Origin: Streptomyces virginiae
GTDB lineage: Bacteria > Actinomycetota > Actinomycetes > Streptomycetales > Streptomycetaceae
Length of the DNA stretch: 64,000 bases
Direction: 5' to 3'
Assembly: GCF_000720455.1 (NCBI RefSeq)
Contig: NZ_JOAK01000006.1
Coordinates: forward strand, 124,001-188,000
Positions 6,478-15,760 of this stretch are shown piece after piece. Both the position numbers and the translations under genes were made by a program. The notes under the pieces were generated by a model. The model was given only the letters and a program-made list of their open reading frames with translations. It ran no database searches and was not told the origin of the DNA. The number at the start of each line of letters is the position of its first letter. Position 1 is the first letter of the stretch.

Positions 6478-7713
6478 ATGTCCGTATCAGCCCCGCCTCG
6501 GCCGTCCGGGACGCCCCGCTCGCGGCCCGCCCCCGCGCGTCGTCCCGCGATCCCCCGCCCCCGCCGCCCGATCCCCACCCTGCGGTGGCTCGGGCGGGCC
6601 GACCGGGAGGTGCTGTGGCTCTACCTGGTGACCCGCGTCGGCATCTGGGCCACCGCGGCCGCCGTCGGCCGGCTCTTCCCCTCCGACGGCGAGAGCCGCC
6701 GGCCCATGTCGCTGCTCTCGCCCTGGCAGCGATGGGACTGGTCGTTCTACTTCCACATAGCCAAGGACGGCTACTTCCCCGACGGGGCCGGACCCTGGAC
6801 GATCGGCTGGGACAACAGGGAGGCCTTCCTGCCCGGCTTCCCCCTCGCCCTGCGCGCCGTGCACACGGTCGTCCCCTCCTGGGCGGCGTCCGGAGCACTG
6901 ATCTCCTTCGTCGCGGGGGGCGTCGCCGTCGTGGCCCTCGCCCGCATCGCCCGCGGTCTGCTGGGCGACCACGAGGCCGGCCGGCGGGCGGTGACCTTCC
7001 TGCTGGTCTCGCCCTGCGCGGTGTTCCTCGCCGCCGGCTACACCGAGTCCCTCTTCCTCGCGCTGGCCCTGCCCGCCTGGCTGGCGGCGCAGCGCCGGAA
7101 CTGGGCCGCCGCCTCGGTCCTCGCCTGCCTGGCCTGTTCGGTGCGCGTCACCGGGCTCTTCCTCGCGGCCGCGCTCGCCCTGCACTTCCTCCTGACCGCC
7201 CGGACCCGCGCCGCCCGGCGGTCCGCCCCCTGGCTGTTCCTGCCGGCCCTCGCGCCGGTGCTGCACAGCTGGTACCTGCACTCGTGGACCGGCGACTGGA
7301 TGGCCTGGAAGCACTCCCAGGAGCGGGGCTGGTACCGGGATTTCCACCTGCCGTGGGAGGCCTGGTCCAACACCTGGACCGCCGCCTTCGAGCACACCCA
7401 GCCCACGGGCTACGCACTGATGTCGCAGGCCGAGCTCCTGGCCATGGTGACCGGCGTCGTCCTCCTGGGCGTGCTGGTACGGGGTCGCCGCTGGCCGGAG
7501 GCCCTCTACATCGCCCTCACCCTGTGGGCCCTGGGCACGTCCTACTGGTACACCTCCGTGCCCCGTTCCACCCTGCTGTGGTGGCCGCTGTGGATCGCCC
7601 TGGCGGGCTGGAGCATGCGCCGCCCCTGGGTGCGCAGCGCCTACCTGTACGTCGCGGGGCCGCTGTGCACCACGGTGGCCATCACCTTCCTCACCGGACG
7701 CTGGGCGGGGTAG
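6478..7713 (+). CDS. PIG-V-like membrane mannosyltransferase
   Basis: Polytopic membrane protein (411 aa) of the PIG-V/GT-C type, which transfer sugar from a polyprenyl-phosphate donor. After a Pro/Arg-rich cytoplasmic tail of about 35 residues, the first helix (VLWLYLVTRVGIWATAA) is followed by an outward loop with PWQRWDWSFYFHIAKDGY, the Asp-containing first-loop motif of the family. AFLPGFPLALR and GYTESLFLALALPAWL are further family-like segments. In actinobacteria such proteins are presumed to mannosylate wall glycans or secreted proteins; the acceptor is unknown. It stands alone, followed by a short intergenic space. Confidence 0.75.
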   Translation: MSVSAPPRPSGTPRSRPAPARRPAIPRPRRPIPTLRWLGRADREVLWLYLVTRVGIWATAAAVGRLFPSDGESRRPMSLLSPWQRWDWSFYFHIAKDGYFPDGAGPWTIGWDNREAFLPGFPLALRAVHTVVPSWAASGALISFVAGGVAVVALARIARGLLGDHEAGRRAVTFLLVSPCAVFLAAGYTESLFLALALPAWLAAQRRNWAAASVLACLACSVRVTGLFLAAALALHFLLTARTRAARRSAPWLFLPALAPVLHSWYLHSWTGDWMAWKHSQERGWYRDFHLPWEAWSNTWTAAFEHTQPTGYALMSQAELLAMVTGVVLLGVLVRGRRWPEALYIALTLWALGTSYWYTSVPRSTLLWWPLWIALAGWSMRRPWVRSAYLYVAGPLCTTVAITFLTGRWAG

Positions 7714-7805
7714 CGGGCCTGCTCGGCGGGACACCCCCCTGGCGGGTGGGGGCCGGCGGGGGCGAACGGGCCCCCGGGAGGGCGTCGGGCGCGCATACTC
7801 GGAGG

Positions 7806-8036
7806 ATGGCCGACACCACCACCGTCGAGGTCGACACCGACGTGCGCGACCGGCTCGCCGTGCTCGCCGCCGACCGCGGACTGAGCCTGCGCGCGTACCT
7901 CGCCGAACTCACCGCCGCCCAGGAGAACGCGACCGCTCTCGCACGCGCCGCCCTGGCCTTCGAGAGCGCCCTGGACCGCCCCGGCTTCCGCGAGGGCTTC
8001 GCCCGCGATTTCGGGGGCCTCGCGGCCCGTGACTGA
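7806..8036 (+). CDS. Ribbon-helix-helix (antitoxin-like) protein
   Basis: Small protein (76 aa) whose first 45 residues fit a ribbon-helix-helix DNA-binding domain (TTTVEVDTDVRDRLAVLA then a helix LSLRAYLAEL), as in CopG/Arc-type repressors and antitoxins. No toxin gene adjoins it, so it is an orphan if an antitoxin. ATG 7806 has CATACT seven bases upstream, which suggests leaderless transcription; GGAGG directly abuts the ATG. Function is inferred from fold only. Confidence 0.65.
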   Translation: MADTTTVEVDTDVRDRLAVLAADRGLSLRAYLAELTAAQENATALARAALAFESALDRPGFREGFARDFGGLAARD

Positions 8037-8171
8037 CGGCCACGGCTGACGGCCCGCTACCGGCCCGGTCTCGGCGGGCCCGCCACCCGGGTGGCTCCGC
8101 CGACGGGCCGGTCCGCCCGATCGTCCCTAGGCTCGGGGAAGGACCGCTTCGAGCGCTGGAGGACGGCTGTC

Positions 8172-9002
8172 ATGACCGATGCGAGCGAGGCGGGGCAGGC
8201 CGACCGCACCCTGAAGGCCAAGCACCGGGCGATGTGGGCGCTGGGCGACTACCCGTCCGTCGCATCCCATGTCGTCGCCCCACTGGGGCCGCTGCTGGTG
8301 AAGGAGTGCGGGATCCAGATCGGCGACCGGGTCCTCGACATCGCGGCGGGCTCCGGCAACGCCGCCATCCCGGCCGCGCTGGCCGGGGCGGACGTCGTGG
8401 CGTCCGACCTGACCCCCGAACTGCTGGAGGTCGGGCGGCACCTGGCCGCCGTGCAGGGCGCGCAGCTGGAGTGGCGGGAGGCGGACGCCGAGGACCTGCC
8501 CTTCGCGGACGGCGAGTTCGACGTCGTCATGTCCTGCATCGGCATCATGTTCGCCCCCCACCACCGCACCGCCGCCGACGAGATGCTCCGCGTGTGCCGG
8601 GCCGGCGGGACGGTCGGGCTGCTCAGCTGGACCCCCGAGGGTTTCGTCGGCCGGCTCTTCGCCACGATGAAGCCGTACGCCCCGCCGCCCCCGCCCGGTG
8701 TGCAGCCGCCGCCGTTGTGGGGCAGCGAGGAGTACGTCCACGAGCTGCTCGGCGACGCGGTGACCGACGTGGTCGCCCGCCGCCGGAAGGTCCCCGTGAC
8801 CCTCTTCAAGAACCCGTCGGACTTCCGGGAGTTCTTCAAGGCCTGCTACGGGCCGACCATCGCCGTGTACCGCGCGGTGGGCGACGATCCGGAGAAGGTC
8901 GCGGCGCTGGACGCGGCGCTCGACGCCCTCGCCGCCGAGCACACCACGGACGGCGTCATGGAGTGGGAGTACCTGCTGCTGACCGCCCACCGCCGCGGCT
9001 GA
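8172..9002 (+). CDS. Class I SAM-dependent methyltransferase
   Basis: Soluble methyltransferase (276 aa) with the Rossmann motif I VLDIAAGSGNAA near residue 55, the acidic post-I residue in ADVVASDLTPELLE, and motif GEFDVVMSCIGIMFAPHHRTAADEMLRV of the UbiE/type 11 family. ATG 8172 has GGAGGA eight bases upstream; the longer GTG-initiated frame adds only a low-complexity segment. It converges with a LysR-family gene 29 bp away. The substrate is not apparent: proteins of this type methylate quinones, small metabolites or toxins. Confidence 0.85.
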   Translation: MTDASEAGQADRTLKAKHRAMWALGDYPSVASHVVAPLGPLLVKECGIQIGDRVLDIAAGSGNAAIPAALAGADVVASDLTPELLEVGRHLAAVQGAQLEWREADAEDLPFADGEFDVVMSCIGIMFAPHHRTAADEMLRVCRAGGTVGLLSWTPEGFVGRLFATMKPYAPPPPPGVQPPPLWGSEEYVHELLGDAVTDVVARRRKVPVTLFKNPSDFREFFKACYGPTIAVYRAVGDDPEKVAALDAALDALAAEHTTDGVMEWEYLLLTAHRRG

Positions 9003-9031
9003 CGACACCCCGCCCCGGGGCACACGGCCGG

Positions 9032-9991
9032 TCAGTCGATGACCGGGTGCACCTCCGGGTGCGCGTCCCACCACTCCCGGTGGAAGCGGTTGTTGTCGAC
9101 GTTGGCCAGGTAGGCGCGGGCCGCCGCCCCGTAGAGCAGCCGCGCCTGCCCGGCCGAGAGCGCCGAGCGGTTCCAGGCGAGACGGATGCGTCCGGTGATG
9201 GGGCTGCCGACGAGCGGGCGCATCACCGTGCCCTCGGCCGTCGGGGCCGTCGGCTGGCAGAGCGAGACCGCGCGGCCGGCCGCGACCAGGTCGTAGTGCA
9301 TCTTGCGGTCGGTGATCCGGTAGCGCAGTGACGGGCTGAACCCGGCCTCCGCGCAGGCCGCGACGAGTGCCTCGGGGCCGCCGTCGTCGTCCTCCACGGG
9401 AGTCATCCACGACTCCCCCGCGAGGTCGGCCAGGTCGATGCGGTCCAGGCCGGCCAGTGGGTGCCGCGCGGACAGCCGGATCCCGAAGGGCTCCTTCGGG
9501 ATCAGCGTCCTGGCCAAGGCCCCTTCCGGCAGCGGCACTTCGTGGTCGTTGACCTCGCCGTAGACGATCGCGTCGTAGCGTCCGGCGCCGAGCATCCGGG
9601 CCAGCGCGGTGACCGAGTCCTCCAGGTCCACGGCGATCTCCCGGCCCGACATCGACAGGTCGGTCTGAGCCAGGAGGCCGTCGAGCAGTACGAGCAGGAT
9701 GCAGCCGAGCCGCAGCGGGCCGCCGGTCGAGATGGCGCGCGCCTCCGCCCCCAGTGCGTCCATCTCGCTCAGCACGCGCCGTGCCTTCGCCAGGACGAAC
9801 TGCCCCAGCGCCGTGGGCTCCACGCCGCCGCGTCCCCGTACGAACAGGTCGCCTCCGGTGACCCGTTCGATGCGCCTCAGCTGGGCGGACAGGGCCGGCT
9901 GCGAGACTCCCAGCCGTCGCGCCGCGCCCCCCAGGCTGCCCGCCTCCGCTATCCGGAGGACGGCTTGCAGATGCCTCAACTCCAGCTGCAT
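9032..9991 (-). CDS. LysR-family transcriptional regulator
   Basis: 319-aa regulator with the N-terminal LysR helix-turn-helix ([33 protein letters not shown], continuing to the wing) and an effector domain from about residue 90. ATG 9991 gives the canonical [11 protein letters not shown] start; the longer upstream frame is non-conserved. It is divergent from the large secreted metalloprotease, with 147 bp between start codons and an 18-bp CATAA-N8-TTATG dyad near its own start, so control of the protease gene is possible. The effector is unknown. Confidence 0.85.
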   Translation of the reverse strand: MQLELRHLQAVLRIAEAGSLGGAARRLGVSQPALSAQLRRIERVTGGDLFVRGRGGVEPTALGQFVLAKARRVLSEMDALGAEARAISTGGPLRLGCILLVLLDGLLAQTDLSMSGREIAVDLEDSVTALARMLGAGRYDAIVYGEVNDHEVPLPEGALARTLIPKEPFGIRLSARHPLAGLDRIDLADLAGESWMTPVEDDDGGPEALVAACAEAGFSPSLRYRITDRKMHYDLVAAGRAVSLCQPTAPTAEGTVMRPLVGSPITGRIRLAWNRSALSAGQARLLYGAAARAYLANVDNNRFHREWWDAHPEVHPVID

Positions 9992-10024
9992 CCGGGCAGC
10001 GTACGCAGGGCGCCGCGACCGCAC

Positions 10025-10042
10025 CATAACGCGGACCTTATG
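10025..10042. promoter_or_regulatory. Possible LysR operator
   Basis: CATAACGCGGACCTTATG has 5-bp inverted arms (CATAA/TTATG) separated by 8 bp, 33 bp upstream of the LysR start and about 100 bp from the divergent protease. Size and AT-rich arms fit a LysR-type site. Confidence 0.45.
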
Positions 10043-10138
10043 CCTGCCGAGATGTCCCATTCTCGTCATGTCCACGCTCATACTCGGCCGCGAACGAACA
10101 CCCACTCATCCCCGCACCCCCCACGATCGGAGTGGACG

Positions 10139-13100
10139 TTGCAGCCCACCAGATGGACGGCGGCCGTGGCAGCGATGGCGCTGACCGCGAGCCTCGCCGG
10201 CGCCCTGGCCGGGACGGCATCGGCAGCGCAGCAGGCGCAGCCCGCACCGTCCCAGAAGGACACACCCGCCGCACGTGCGGTCGCGGCCGCCGACCAGGCC
10301 GTCGACAGCGGTCTCGACTCCCTGGTCAACTCCGCGCAGGAGCAGTACGAGCGACGACTCGTCACCCCCTGGGTGAAGGACCTCTATTCGGTGTCGTACG
10401 AGCGCAGCTACCGCGGCCTGCCGGTCGTCGGCGGCGACGCGGTCGTCCTCGCGGACGGCGCCGGCAAGGTCCGCGCCCTCCAGTCCGCCTCCTCCGTACG
10501 CATCGACGTCGCCACCCGGCCCTCGGTGTCCGCGAAGGACGCCGAGGCCACCTCGCGGGCGAAGCTCGCCGCGGTCGACAAGGTCGAGAGCAGCCGGCTC
10601 GTCGTCCGGCTCAAGGACGACAAGCCCGTGCTGGCCTGGGAGACCGTGCTGAGCGGCCGTACCAGGACCGCGCCCAGCAAGCTCCACGTCTTCGTCGACG
10701 CGCGCACCGGCGCCTTCGTCGACAGCTACGACGACGTGGTGGCGGGCACCGGCAACAGCAAGTGGAACGGGCCCGGCCCGGTCACCATCGACACCACCAA
10801 CTCGGGCTCCACCTACACCCTGCGCGACCCGAACCGGACCGGTCTGAGCTGCGCCGACTACAGCACGGGCACGGTCTTCACGAAGTCCTCCGACTCCTGG
10901 GGCACCGGCAACCCCACGAGCAAGGAGACCGGCTGCGTCGACCTGATGTTCGCCGCGCAGAAGCAGTGGGACATGCTCAGCCAGTGGCTGGGCCGCAACG
11001 GCGTCAGCGGCAACGGCCGCAGCTTCCCCGCCAAGGTCGGCCTGAGCGACCTCAACGCCTACTGGGACGGCAGCTCGGTCACCATCGGGCGCAACAGTGC
11101 CAACGAGTGGATCGCGGGCATCGACGTGGTGGCCCACGAGTACGGGCACGCCATCGACTCCAACACCCCCGGCGGCACCAGCGGCCAGGAGTCCGGGCTC
11201 GGCGAGGCCACCGGCGACATCTTCGGCGCGCTGACCGAGGCCTTCGCCAACGAACCGGCGCCGTACGACACGCCGGACTACACGGTCGGCGAGGTGATCA
11301 ACCTCCAGGGCCGGGGCCCGATCCGCAACATGTACAACCCGCCGGCCGTCAACAACGACCCCGCCTGCTACAGCTCCGCGATACCCGGCACCGAGGTGCA
11401 CGCGGCCGCCGGTCCCCTGAACCACTGGTTCTACCTGCTGGCCGAGGGCACCAGCCCGGGCGGCGGCAAGCCCAGCAGCAGCACCTGCAACGGGTCCGCC
11501 CTGACCGGCGTGGGCGTGCAGAACGCCGGCAAGATCTTCTACGGCGGCATGCTGCTCAAGACCAGCGGCATGTCCTACAAGAAGTACCGTACGGCGACGC
11601 TGAACTCGGCGAAGTCGCTGGACGCCACCTGCGACCTCTTCAACAAGACCAAGGCCGCCTGGGACGGCATCACCGTGCCCGCCCAGTCCGCCGACCCGAC
11701 CTGCACCCCGAGCGGCCAGAACAACGACTTCTCGATGGCGCTGAACCCGTCCTCGGGCACCGTCCAGCAGGGCGGTACGGTCACCACCACGGTCGGCACC
11801 ACCGTCACCACCGGCACCGCCCAGTCCGTGACGCTGACCGCCTCCGGCCTGCCGGCCGGGGTGAGCGCCTCCTTCGACCCGGCGACCGTGCAGTCCGGCC
11901 AGTCCTCCGTGCTGACCCTGACCGCCACCGCCAACGCCGCGCCCGGCACGTCCACGATCGTCGTCAAGGGCCAGGGCACCACGCTGTCCCACACCGTCGA
12001 CTACACGCTGAACGTCGGCGGGACCCAGCCCGGCAACGACCCGCCGGACATCAATGTCGCCAACGTGCAGGCGCACCTGGCGCAGTTCAACACCATCGCC
12101 ACCCAGAACGGCGGCCACCGCCGTGCGGGCAGCGCCGGCTACACCCAGTCGCTGGCCTACGTGAAGGGCAAGCTGCAGGCCGCCGGGTACACCGTCACCG
12201 AGCAGAACTGCTCCTCCTGCACCTACCCCTCCAACAACCTGATCGCCGACTGGCCCGGCGGCCCCGCCGACCAGACCGTCATGTTCGGCGCCCACCTGGA
12301 CGGCGTCTCGGCCGGGCCCGGCATCAACGACAACGGCTCGGGCTCCGCGACCCTGCTGGAGAACGCCCTCGTCCTCGCCCAGAAGAACCCGACGATGACC
12401 AAGCACGTGCGCTTCGCCTGGTGGACCGACGAGGAGCAGGGCCTCAACGGCTCCGAGTTCTACGTCAACCAGCTCAGCAGCGCCCAGCGCGCGGCCATCA
12501 AGGGCTACTACAACTTCGACATGGTCGGCTCCACCAACGGCGGCTACTTCATCAACAACCTGAACTCCGCCACCGCCGCGCCGCTCAAGGCGTACTGGAC
12601 CTCGCTGAACCTCGCGCCGGAGGAGAACACCGAGGGACAGGGCCGCAGCGACGACTACTCCTTCCAGCAGGGCGGCATCCCCACCTCCGGCTACGCGGCC
12701 GGAGCCAGCGCCCGCAAGACCTCGGCCCAGGCCTCGAAGTGGGGCGGCACCGCGAACGCCGCCTACGACCCCTGCTACCACAGCTCCTGCGACACGACGA
12801 ACAACATCAACGCCACGGTGCTGAACCGCAGCGCCGACGGTGTCGCCTACGCCGTCTGGAAGCAGGCCGTCGGCGGTGAGACGCCGGCGCAGGACTTCTC
12901 CGTCGCCGTCAGCCCGTCCGCGGGCAGCGCGGCTCCCGGCGGTTCCACCTCGGCGACGGTGAACACCGCGACCGTCAGCGGCGCGGCGCAGACCGTCGCG
13001 CTCTCCGTCTCCGGCGCGCCGAACGGCGTGACCGCGACGCTGAGCCCGTCCTCCGTCCAGTCCGGCAGCTCCTCCGCCCTGTCCGTGCAGGTCGGCGCGA

Positions 13101-13648
13101 GCACCGCCCCGGGCACCTACACCCTGACGGTCACCGGCTCCGGCACCGTCAGCCACACCACCACCTACACCCTCACCGTCACCGGCGGCGGCTCCTGCAC
13201 CCCGCGCCAGCTCGTGGTCAACGGCGGCTTCGAGACCGGCTCCGGTCCGTGGAGCGCGACCGCGGGCGTCATCACCAACCAGTCCGGTCAGGCCCCGCAC
13301 GGCGGCAGCTACAAGGCCTGGCTCAACGGGTACGGGTCCACCCACACGGACAGCGCCTCGCAGTCGCTGGCCGTCCCCTCGGGCTGCGCCTCGTACCGGC
13401 TCGGCTTCTTCCTGCACATCGACACGGACGAGGACGAGAACGTCGTCTACGACCGGTTCACCGTGTCCGTGGCCGGCCAGACGCTGGCGTCCTTCTCCAA
13501 CCTGGACGCGAACTCCGGCTACGTGGAGAAGTCCTACGACCTGTCGGCATACGCCGGCCAGACCGTCACCCTGAAGTTCAACGGCGTGGAGGACCAGTCC
13601 CTGCAGACCTCCTTCGTCGTGGACGACGTCACCCTCCAGGTGAGCTGA
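10139..13648 (+). CDS. Secreted double metalloprotease: M4 thermolysin-like plus M28 aminopeptidase-like
   Basis: A 1169-aa exported protein with two peptidase modules. After a signal peptide (about residues 1-29, ending GTASA) and a propeptide comes an M4 domain with HEYGH (H333, H337) and a downstream Glu in GLGEATGD (E356). Next is a beta-rich linker (about 531-632), then an M28 domain with HLDG (H719), GINDNGSG, and the general-base pair in DEEQG (E765-E766). A second related linker (about 919-1020) and a C-terminal jelly-roll-like domain starting VVNGGFETG follow. TTG 10139 is chosen because GGAG lies six bases upstream and it yields the signal peptide. It would combine endo- and aminopeptidase activity outside the cell. 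Confidence 0.88.
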   Translation: MQPTRWTAAVAAMALTASLAGALAGTASAAQQAQPAPSQKDTPAARAVAAADQAVDSGLDSLVNSAQEQYERRLVTPWVKDLYSVSYERSYRGLPVVGGDAVVLADGAGKVRALQSASSVRIDVATRPSVSAKDAEATSRAKLAAVDKVESSRLVVRLKDDKPVLAWETVLSGRTRTAPSKLHVFVDARTGAFVDSYDDVVAGTGNSKWNGPGPVTIDTTNSGSTYTLRDPNRTGLSCADYSTGTVFTKSSDSWGTGNPTSKETGCVDLMFAAQKQWDMLSQWLGRNGVSGNGRSFPAKVGLSDLNAYWDGSSVTIGRNSANEWIAGIDVVAHEYGHAIDSNTPGGTSGQESGLGEATGDIFGALTEAFANEPAPYDTPDYTVGEVINLQGRGPIRNMYNPPAVNNDPACYSSAIPGTEVHAAAGPLNHWFYLLAEGTSPGGGKPSSSTCNGSALTGVGVQNAGKIFYGGMLLKTSGMSYKKYRTATLNSAKSLDATCDLFNKTKAAWDGITVPAQSADPTCTPSGQNNDFSMALNPSSGTVQQGGTVTTTVGTTVTTGTAQSVTLTASGLPAGVSASFDPATVQSGQSSVLTLTATANAAPGTSTIVVKGQGTTLSHTVDYTLNVGGTQPGNDPPDINVANVQAHLAQFNTIATQNGGHRRAGSAGYTQSLAYVKGKLQAAGYTVTEQNCSSCTYPSNNLIADWPGGPADQTVMFGAHLDGVSAGPGINDNGSGSATLLENALVLAQKNPTMTKHVRFAWWTDEEQGLNGSEFYVNQLSSAQRAAIKGYYNFDMVGSTNGGYFINNLNSATAAPLKAYWTSLNLAPEENTEGQGRSDDYSFQQGGIPTSGYAAGASARKTSAQASKWGGTANAAYDPCYHSSCDTTNNINATVLNRSADGVAYAVWKQAVGGETPAQDFSVAVSPSAGSAAPGGSTSATVNTATVSGAAQTVALSVSGAPNGVTATLSPSSVQSGSSSALSVQVGASTAPGTYTLTVTGSGTVSHTTTYTLTVTGGGSCTPRQLVVNGGFETGSGPWSATAGVITNQSGQAPHGGSYKAWLNGYGSTHTDSASQSLAVPSGCASYRLGFFLHIDTDEDENVVYDRFTVSVAGQTLASFSNLDANSGYVEKSYDLSAYAGQTVTLKFNGVEDQSLQTSFVVDDVTLQVS

Positions 13649-13668
13649 TGCCCGCCTGACCCGCCGAA

Positions 13669-13707
13669 GTCCGGCCCGGGCCCCGTCCGACGGGGTCCGG
13701 GCCGGAC
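13669..13707. terminator. Terminator after the double metalloprotease
   Basis: A long GC-rich inverted repeat, GTCCGGCCCGG...CCGGGCCGGAC, with about 19 bp of stem and one mismatch. It lies between the convergent protease and serine-hydrolase genes and may serve both. Confidence 0.75.
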
Positions 13708-13716
13708 GCCTGCCCC

Positions 13717-14826
13717 TCACGCGGGGCGTTCGTCGGCGAACTCCGCTTCGAGGACCTGCGTGAAGAGGCCGATCGGGTCGTTCCAGTCGCCGTTGACGCT
13801 CTGGGCCACGAGGTGCTCGCCGTCGCGCGTGCCGTAGGTGTAGCAGAACGAGCCGTTGATGGCGCCGCCCATGCCCCAGACCTTCGCGCCCGAGGACACC
13901 GTCATCGACGACATGCCCAGGCCGTAGGAGGCACCGGGGATCCACTTGCCCTCGGGAGTCGGTCGGGCCGCGAACATCTCCTCCTGCTGGGCCGGCGGCA
14001 GCAGCCGGCCGCCCAGCAGCTCGGCGAAGAAGCGGTTCAGGTCGCCGGCCGTGGAGACCATGCCGCCGGCCGACCAGGCGAAGCTGGCGTCCAGCTCGGT
14101 CACGTCGTGGACCTCGGCGTCGGGCGCGGTGAGGAAGTTCTTGCTGTAGAGCCGGGCGTGCGGTCCGCGCAGCCCGTGCTCGTCGCCGCCCGGGACGTAG
14201 GTGCCGGTCAGCTCCAACGGGCGGGCGATGCGCTGCTCCACCTGGTGGGCGAAGGTCCGGCCGGACGCCCGCTCGATGATCAGGCCGGCCAGGATGTAGC
14301 CGGTGTTGCTGTACGTCCAGCCGTCGCCCGGTGCGAAGTCCGGGGCGTGGGCGGTCGCGATCTCCACCAGCTGCTCGGGGCTGAAGCGGTCGAAGCGGTG
14401 CTCCAGGAAGGCCGGGCCGTAGTGCCGGGAAAGCAGCCCCTCGTCCACGGAGTAGTTGAAGAGCCCGCTGGTCATGCCGAGCAGGTGCCTGACGGTGATC
14501 GCGCCCGCGTCGTTGCCGTTGCCCTTGACCAGGCCCGGGAGCCATCGCTCGACGGTGTCGTCCAGGGAGAGCCTGCGTTCGGCGGCGAGCAGGAGGGCGA
14601 GGGTGGCCGTGAAGGTCTTGGTGGTGCTCCCGATGCGGTACTGCTCCTCGGGCAGCCGCTCACGTCCGGTCGCCGTGTCGGCCACCCCCGCCGCGCCGAA
14701 CCACCGGCCCCGGCGGTCCTGGACCTCGACGACCATGCCGGGGAGGCCGGCCCCGCTCACCGCGCGGTCCAGGACCTCCTGCACGGCGCCGCGCGAACTC
14801 GTCTGCTGGGGAACGGGCTTGGTCAT
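13717..14826 (-). CDS. Serine hydrolase, beta-lactamase class C/DD-peptidase family
   Basis: 369-aa protein of the class C beta-lactamase-like superfamily. The nucleophile motif is STTK (in YRIGSTTKTFTA), the second motif is YSN (GWTYSNTGYILAGLIIE), and an HxG-like third motif is replaced by an MGGAINGSF segment. No signal peptide is seen from ATG 14826, which has GAGGAG eight bases upstream, so it may act in the cytoplasm, as do many esterase-like members. In Streptomyces such proteins are annotated as D-Ala-D-Ala carboxypeptidases or esterases; the sequence alone does not decide. Confidence 0.8.
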   Translation of the reverse strand: MTKPVPQQTSSRGAVQEVLDRAVSGAGLPGMVVEVQDRRGRWFGAAGVADTATGRERLPEEQYRIGSTTKTFTATLALLLAAERRLSLDDTVERWLPGLVKGNGNDAGAITVRHLLGMTSGLFNYSVDEGLLSRHYGPAFLEHRFDRFSPEQLVEIATAHAPDFAPGDGWTYSNTGYILAGLIIERASGRTFAHQVEQRIARPLELTGTYVPGGDEHGLRGPHARLYSKNFLTAPDAEVHDVTELDASFAWSAGGMVSTAGDLNRFFAELLGGRLLPPAQQEEMFAARPTPEGKWIPGASYGLGMSSMTVSSGAKVWGMGGAINGSFCYTYGTRDGEHLVAQSVNGDWNDPIGLFTQVLEAEFADERPA

Positions 14827-14965
14827 CCGTCGGTCTCCTCGATGCGCGCCAGTCACGTTCTTCCCTGTGGGAAAGACGCTACGGCGCCGCACCCGGCCCG
14901 CGCTGGCCCGCTCCCGGCCAACATCAATACGACCGAAACGCCCCGGTTCACCCATCCGTGCGCCG

Positions 14966-15253
14966 CTACTTCGGGCGGCCGCCCCGGCCCCTGCCCTCGG
15001 GGGCGATCATGGCGATCAGCCCGTAGTCCAGCTCCGCGCCGTCCACGAGCAGGGCCTCGATGGTGCGGGTGCCGGGGTCGATGTCGGCCTCCATGCCCTG
15101 CCCCCGGTAGCGCGGGTATCCGGAGGCCCCCTGCTCGCCGGTCGCCTCGACCACGGCCGACCTCAGAGCGCGGTCCGCCGGGGAGGCGCCACGGAGGTTC
15201 TCGATGTGCTCGGGCACCACCAGGATCTCGAAGCTCTGCGGCTCAGTGGTCAT
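14966..15253 (-). CDS. Hypothetical protein, 95 aa
   Basis: No family is recognised. The protein has an N-terminal half with alternating hydrophobic residues (FEILVVPEHIENL), a central charged part, and a basic Gly/Arg tail (EGRGRGGRPK). ATG 15253 is the only sensible start and has no strong ribosome site. It lies between the serine hydrolase and a broken ABC permease. Codon usage matches the neighbours, which supports a real gene. Confidence 0.55.
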   Translation of the reverse strand: MTTEPQSFEILVVPEHIENLRGASPADRALRSAVVEATGEQGASGYPRYRGQGMEADIDPGTRTIEALLVDGAELDYGLIAMIAPEGRGRGGRPK

Positions 15254-15292
15254 GGAACCGAAGCTACCGGATGGGGCACCGCGGAGCCGGTT

Positions 15293-15655
15293 TCACACGT
15301 CGCGGCGCCGCACCACGATCACCGCGAGGGCCACGGCGGTCAGCGGCCAGAGCGCGTACACGGCCCAGGACCCGGGCACCGTGGCGGCGTACCCGAGCGA
15401 TCCGGGGTCCGCCTCCCAGCTCTGGACGAGCCGTCGCCAGGCCGCCGGGACCATCGCGTGGTTGACGTCCGCCGACCAGAGGGCGCTCTCCGAGAACATC
15501 GTGGGCAGCATCAGCAGCGTGAAGACGCCGGTGAGCATGGTCGCGGCCACGTGCCTGAGCAGTACGCCCAGGCCCAGACCGACCAGTGCGGACACGGGGG
15601 CCACCAGCGCGGACGCCACCAGCGCCCGCGGCACGCCGGGATGGGTGACCGGCAC
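15293..15655 (-). pseudogene. ABC-2 type transporter permease, C-terminal fragment
   Basis: The frame reads THPGVPRALVASALV, then hydrophobic helices (SALVGLGLGVLLRH, MLTGVFTLLMLPTMF), and ends VIVVRRRDV. This matches the C-terminal half of actinobacterial ABC-2 permeases, which end in an RRRDV-like tail. Upstream of 15655 the frame turns into unrelated Arg/Pro-rich sequence with no start codon or membrane segments. The missing preceding helix appears on the opposite strand at 15664-15744. No ATP-binding partner is present. It is therefore a rearranged remnant. Confidence 0.75.
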
Positions 15656-15663
15656 GGCGGCGT

Positions 15664-15744
15664 CCCGCGCTGTGGGCCGCGGTGGGCGCGCTCGCCTCAG
15701 CCGGTTCCTTCCTCGTCTCCCAGGCCGTGTTGCACGGGGCCGGG
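15664..15744 (+). pseudogene. Inverted internal fragment of the same ABC permease
   Basis: Reading the plus strand gives 27 codons containing ALWAAVGALASAGSFLVSQA. This resembles the helix that normally precedes the PGVxRAL segment of ABC-2 permeases, which is encoded right beside it on the minus strand. Flipping this piece would place the two parts in order and in the same orientation. It has no start or stop of its own. The assignment rests on family pattern memory, not on an alignment. Confidence 0.5.
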
Positions 15745-15760
15745 GCGCGCCGGCGCCCGG

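Noticed and set aside
7806..8036. Toxin-antitoxin pair
   Set aside because: Only the RHH protein is visible; neither flank contains a small toxin gene.
10106..14545. 1479-codon open frame antisense to the double metalloprotease
   Set aside because: Low-complexity Gly/Arg/Val translation with no motifs. It arises from high third-position GC opposite the real gene.
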